This document shows, one piece after another, positions 60,879 through 64,000 of a DNA stretch of 64,000 nt. The stretch's first letter is position 1, and the number at the start of each line of letters is the position of its first letter. A model generated the notes under the pieces. The model was not told where the DNA came from. It saw nothing but the letters and a program-made list of their open reading frames with translations, and did no database searches. The stretch covers positions 62,001 to 126,000 of the forward strand of contig JALHRR010000012.1 in NCBI GenBank assembly GCA_022841345.1, in the 5' to 3' direction. This DNA comes from Saprospiraceae bacterium. Its GTDB lineage: Bacteria > Bacteroidota > Bacteroidia > Chitinophagales > Saprospiraceae. The translations under genes were made by a program, and so were the position numbers.

Positions 60879-62366
60879 ATGAAATTGACCAATTGTTTCA
60901 ATGCTCTTTTGTTTATTCTTCTGGTCAGTATCAGCAATTTATCCCATTCTCAGGCCCATACTGAATTGGGTTTTATTCGCACACAAGAATTTTCAAGAGC
61001 TCACTTATTAAATTTTTTGGACGGAAATATTACCCCCGTTTCTGATTTTATCTCCACCCATCCTTTTTCAGTTACCTCGGCCATTTTATTAAATGAAAAC
61101 AATGATGTTCTGATTTATACAAATGGCTGTTATATTTTTGATTCGACCCATGCGCCTATTAACTCAATTAGCCTGCTAGAGGGCACATCGTTAGCACAAT
61201 ATTGTTCTTTAAGCGGGAATGTTTTATCAGAAAGTACTCTTTTCCTATCGGCTCCCGAAGAAATGGAAACCTCTTATTTATTTTACCTCTCTGGTGAGCA
61301 TGGTAGCACTGCTCCGCTAGTTATGAAGTCCTTACATTCAGTAAAAATCAATCACGGCTCCAATATTATTTTATCCAATGAAGTCATAATAAATTCAGAA
61401 AAATTGAGCCTGTTTGATATTACCAAACATCAAAATGGTGTAGATTATTGGCTGTCTGTGGCCGACTTAGAAGAAAGAAAAATATTAATATATCTTATTT
61501 CAAAAGAGGGCATTTATCTACATTCATCAACGGCTATTCCCCTTGCTGAAGTGCTGGATTCTTGCCTGGATGATGTGAACCTGCGGTTCTCTCCGGAAGC
61601 CGATAAAATGTTATTGCACTTCGGTAATTGTATGTTGGTTGTGATGGACTTTGATGGCTGTCTGGGACAGCTTGCAGGGCCAAGGATAAATATCTCAACC
61701 GCCTCTTATAATTTAGGAAGCAAAGCTGTCTTCACTGCAGGCGGTAAATATATCATCATTAACAAAGATGTGTTTGATGAAAAACTTTGGTTTAGTACTG
61801 GGCAATCAGAACTTTATTTTTATGAGACAGACAAAATAGGGGTGGTCTCAAATGAAGCATATAAGTTAATCTGCCCGCCAAATTTTTCTTTAGGTAGAAT
61901 TGTTCCGGTAAATGAAAACCAAATTTATGTTTTCAACCGATACTCTGATAATAAATATATTTTTTTAAATGTCACACAGGATGAACCATTACGCATAACT
62001 CCTTCATACTACAGATTACCTTTTTGGTATTTTCCTTCCTTCTCCCGACAAATTCCTCAAAATAATCAGATCAATAATTGTATCTCAAGCACTTCGGTAG
62101 AAAATGAAAGGGTAGAATTAATCATTTATCCAAATCCGGTTTCAGAAAGATTGTTTATTAACCCCCAAAACACTTCTACCGGATCTTCTGCTTTTCCTTT
62201 AAAAGTTAGCGTGATTGACCCTTCCGGAAAATTAGTTGGAAGCGCCATAATTGATGAGGGAAACAATAGTTTTGATGTGTCTCTATTGCGCGAAGGATAC
62301 TATTTCATTGAATTTAATAATCATAAGGAAGAAAAGCAGATTTTCCCCTTTGTCATTAGCCGCTAA
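60879..62366 (+). CDS. Secreted beta-propeller-like protein with T9SS sorting domain
   Basis: 495 residues from the ATG at 60879, 7 bp after the previous stop; the frame from 60828 overlaps it. A signal peptide ends near LSHSQA. The propeller-like body contains VNLRFSPEADKMLLHF and FDGCLGQL, matching its upstream paralogue. A T9SS type A tail starts with IIYPNPVSERLFI (from about 413) and ends PFVISR. It is probably a surface or secreted partner of the neighbouring protein. Confidence 0.82.
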   Translation: MKLTNCFNALLFILLVSISNLSHSQAHTELGFIRTQEFSRAHLLNFLDGNITPVSDFISTHPFSVTSAILLNENNDVLIYTNGCYIFDSTHAPINSISLLEGTSLAQYCSLSGNVLSESTLFLSAPEEMETSYLFYLSGEHGSTAPLVMKSLHSVKINHGSNIILSNEVIINSEKLSLFDITKHQNGVDYWLSVADLEERKILIYLISKEGIYLHSSTAIPLAEVLDSCLDDVNLRFSPEADKMLLHFGNCMLVVMDFDGCLGQLAGPRINISTASYNLGSKAVFTAGGKYIIINKDVFDEKLWFSTGQSELYFYETDKIGVVSNEAYKLICPPNFSLGRIVPVNENQIYVFNRYSDNKYIFLNVTQDEPLRITPSYYRLPFWYFPSFSRQIPQNNQINNCISSTSVENERVELIIYPNPVSERLFINPQNTSTGSSAFPLKVSVIDPSGKLVGSAIIDEGNNSFDVSLLREGYYFIEFNNHKEEKQIFPFVISR

Positions 62367-62375
62367 TAAAACAGT

Positions 62376-64000
62376 ATGTCCACTTTACTAAAAATATCAG
62401 TCTTTATTTTAATCTTCTCTTCGGGGCACATTGTGTATTCGCAGTGTATAGACAGCACCCAAATAAGTGAAATAAATAGCTGTGAAGACTTTGCCTCACC
62501 AAACCAATTCGAATTTTACTATAATCCGGTGTGTGGTTGCGATGGCAAAACCTACTATTCACCTCTATGTGCATTTAAGAGCGGTATTACAGAGTGGCAA
62601 ATGGGACCCTGTGACCCTTGTTTCGATTCCCTTAGAGCGAATAGAATACCATTCCATTTCACTGTTCCGCCAGTCCCTGATTATTATCCATTACCCAAAT
62701 CTCAAGTTTGTGGGTGCGACAATAAAACATACCTACATTCTAAATTAGCCTATAAAGCAGGAAATACTTCCTGGACCAAGGGATCGTGTGCTTGTATTGA
62801 TAGTTCATTAATTGACTTATCTATCGATTTCTCTGCGTGCGATAGTCTAATCTTTGAAGGCTATGAATTTTATCACAATGGTGTTGATAGCAATATTAGA
62901 TTGATCATGGGGTGTGATGGTAAGTTATATAATAATTTTTGTGAAGCTTATCATAAGCATGGAGTAACTCGATTTGTCTCTCTTTGGGACTTTGACTGCC
63001 ACCCCCTGCCAGAAGAAGAGCGTGATACATCATTTGACTGTGGAACAGCTTATATTCCTGTTTGCGGTTGTGATTGGAAAACCTATCAAAATGCTTGTGT
63101 TGCGGAAAAGCACTTTGGAATTATTGATCATTATATGGGGGAGTGCAATTGTGCTGATACTACTATAATTGGTAATTTTAATATTTTTTACGGAGCCTCA
63201 GGGGATCAAATATGCCAGGGAGCATCAGCTTATTCAGCGTTTCAACCTGTTTGTGGTTGTGACAATAAAACGTATTTTAACCAATGTATTGCCGCTAACC
63301 TTTACGGGATACCAACTTTTACTTTGGGACCATGTCAGTGTATAGATTCTAGCCTTTATGACCCAACGTATATATGCGATACCACAAGTCTTGTGCCTTA
63401 TTGCGGCTGTGATGGAAACGTTTATCCCAATCTCTGTGATGCTGTTTTTGGTAATGGGGTTGTAGGGCAAAGAACTTGTGAATGTATCGAACCCGGACTG
63501 ATAAATGATAATATAGAATGCAATGAATTATTTAACTATCAGCCTGTTTGTGGTTGTGATGGTAGAACTTATCCGAATGCTTGTGTCGCCACCAGAAAAG
63601 GTGGTGTTACTTACTATTTACCCTTTGCTTGCGATGACACCTGTAAGGACAGTGTACTAATATTGGAGGAAGTGCCCTGCAGTGATTTTTACGAGCCGGT
63701 CTGTGGTTGTGATCTGGTCACCTATCAAAATGAGTGCCATGCACGTTACAAAAACGGGGTGTTAAAATGGGATCCAGGGCCCTGCACTCTAAGTTCCAAT
63801 ACGGACAAAAAAACAGAAATTAATGTGAGTGTTTATCCAAACCCGACAAACGGAAAATTATTTCTATCAGGAGTAAGCCAAGGGGAATATGTGATTATGA
63901 ATGCCTCCGGACAAGTTTTGGTTTCCGGAAAGCAAACCCCCTCTCTTGATATTTCTCATCTTTCACCTGGTATTTATTTCCTGCGATTATTTAATGAACA
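62376..64000 (+). CDS. Multi-Kazal-like secreted protein with T9SS tail, C-terminus outside window
   Basis: The frame opens at ATG 62376 (signal peptide MSTLLKISVFILIFSSGHIVYS) and has no stop to the window edge, about 541 residues. Eight Cys-rich repeats are centred on (P)VCGCD.(K/R)TY..(S/N).C.A, at about 62530, 62710, 62910, 63065, 63250, 63400, 63550 and 63700. They resemble Kazal-type inhibitor domains, which bind serine proteases with an exposed loop. The third unit has lost part of the motif (MGCDGKLYNNFC). A T9SS tail begins with VSVYPNPTNGKLFLSG near 63830 and is nearly complete at the edge. The role could be protease inhibition or adhesion. Confidence 0.85.
   Translation, partial: MSTLLKISVFILIFSSGHIVYSQCIDSTQISEINSCEDFASPNQFEFYYNPVCGCDGKTYYSPLCAFKSGITEWQMGPCDPCFDSLRANRIPFHFTVPPVPDYYPLPKSQVCGCDNKTYLHSKLAYKAGNTSWTKGSCACIDSSLIDLSIDFSACDSLIFEGYEFYHNGVDSNIRLIMGCDGKLYNNFCEAYHKHGVTRFVSLWDFDCHPLPEEERDTSFDCGTAYIPVCGCDWKTYQNACVAEKHFGIIDHYMGECNCADTTIIGNFNIFYGASGDQICQGASAYSAFQPVCGCDNKTYFNQCIAANLYGIPTFTLGPCQCIDSSLYDPTYICDTTSLVPYCGCDGNVYPNLCDAVFGNGVVGQRTCECIEPGLINDNIECNELFNYQPVCGCDGRTYPNACVATRKGGVTYYLPFACDDTCKDSVLILEEVPCSDFYEPVCGCDLVTYQNECHARYKNGVLKWDPGPCTLSSNTDKKTEINVSVYPNPTNGKLFLSGVSQGEYVIMNASGQVLVSGKQTPSLDISHLSPGIYFLRLFNE

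Noticed and set aside
62482-63168. Two + strand frames inside the Kazal-like gene
   Set aside because: They are out-of-frame readings of the repeat array; the long frame from 62376 has the Cys-rich motifs.
1-64000. CRISPR array, known riboswitch, rRNA or complete insertion sequence
   Set aside because: No regularly spaced direct repeats, no recognised riboswitch consensus, no rRNA sequence and no transposase frame were found.

Overview
The window is a chromosomal segment of a member of the Bacteroidota, most likely a Saprospiria-like heterotroph; the class is my inference. The evidence for the phylum is: gldE and gldD directly after ssb, several secreted proteins ending in type IX secretion (T9SS) C-terminal sorting domains, a full Bat (aerotolerance) operon, an AtpB with a His-rich secreted-type N-terminal extension, promoters of the TTG-N19-22-TAnnTTTG type, and AT-rich intergenic DNA with few Shine-Dalgarno sequences. 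I see no phage, no plasmid backbone, no complete insertion sequence and no CRISPR array.

Layout. 1-4.9 kb: the N-terminal part of a giant secreted adhesin-like protein (beta-propeller repeats, then PKD/Ig-like Cys-rich repeats) that leaves the window on the left. 5.1-9.2 kb (minus): rmuC, a DinB-fold protein, uvrB. 9.3-13.1 kb (plus): CrtA-like oxygenase, alpha/beta hydrolase, S41 protease, tsaB. 13.3-18.3 kb: two small cysteine-free ArsR-type regulators, a polysaccharide flippase, an enoyl-CoA hydratase, and a ferredoxin reductase-ferredoxin pair. 18.3-20.9 kb (minus): YqeY-like, ksgA, a methyltransferase. 21-25.1 kb: MscS-type channel, NTF2-like protein, tRNA-Cys, a four-helix-bundle (S23-like) gene inside a 26-bp inverted repeat, and a K+/H+ antiporter. 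25.1-25.8 kb: a 738-bp intergenic region with two covarying copies of a two-hairpin element. 25.8-30.9 kb: DUF4294, tocopherol-cyclase-like, DUF1232, ssb-gldE-gldD, DUF4332. 31-35 kb: membrane protein, Dabb lipoprotein, and a redoxin coupled to a cytochrome c/copper monooxygenase-like T9SS protein. 35.4-40.7 kb (minus): atpBEFHAG. 41.3-49.6 kb: metallo-beta-lactamase/rhodanese fusion, choice-of-anchor-B secreted protein, DUF4143 ATPase, mgtE, a secreted hypothetical. 49.7-58.9 kb: the Bat operon (moxR to batD), with one unrecognised extra gene and a duplicated BatD N-terminal domain. 59-64 kb: decayed T9SS tail, two paralogous secreted propeller-like proteins, and a partial eight-repeat Kazal-like protein with a T9SS tail.

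How the parts fit. Most genes are core housekeeping (repair, ribosome biogenesis, ATP synthesis, Mg2+ and K+ transport) plus the Bacteroidota envelope and gliding/T9SS repertoire. The best candidates for something undescribed are the tandem two-hairpin elements at 25256-25713, the inverted-repeat-bounded four-helix-bundle gene next to tRNA-Cys, the paired palindromes at 31876-31925, the split redoxin/heme/copper gene pair, and the extra components of the Bat operon. Fragments of T9SS sorting domains left between genes show that the secreted-protein loci turn over.
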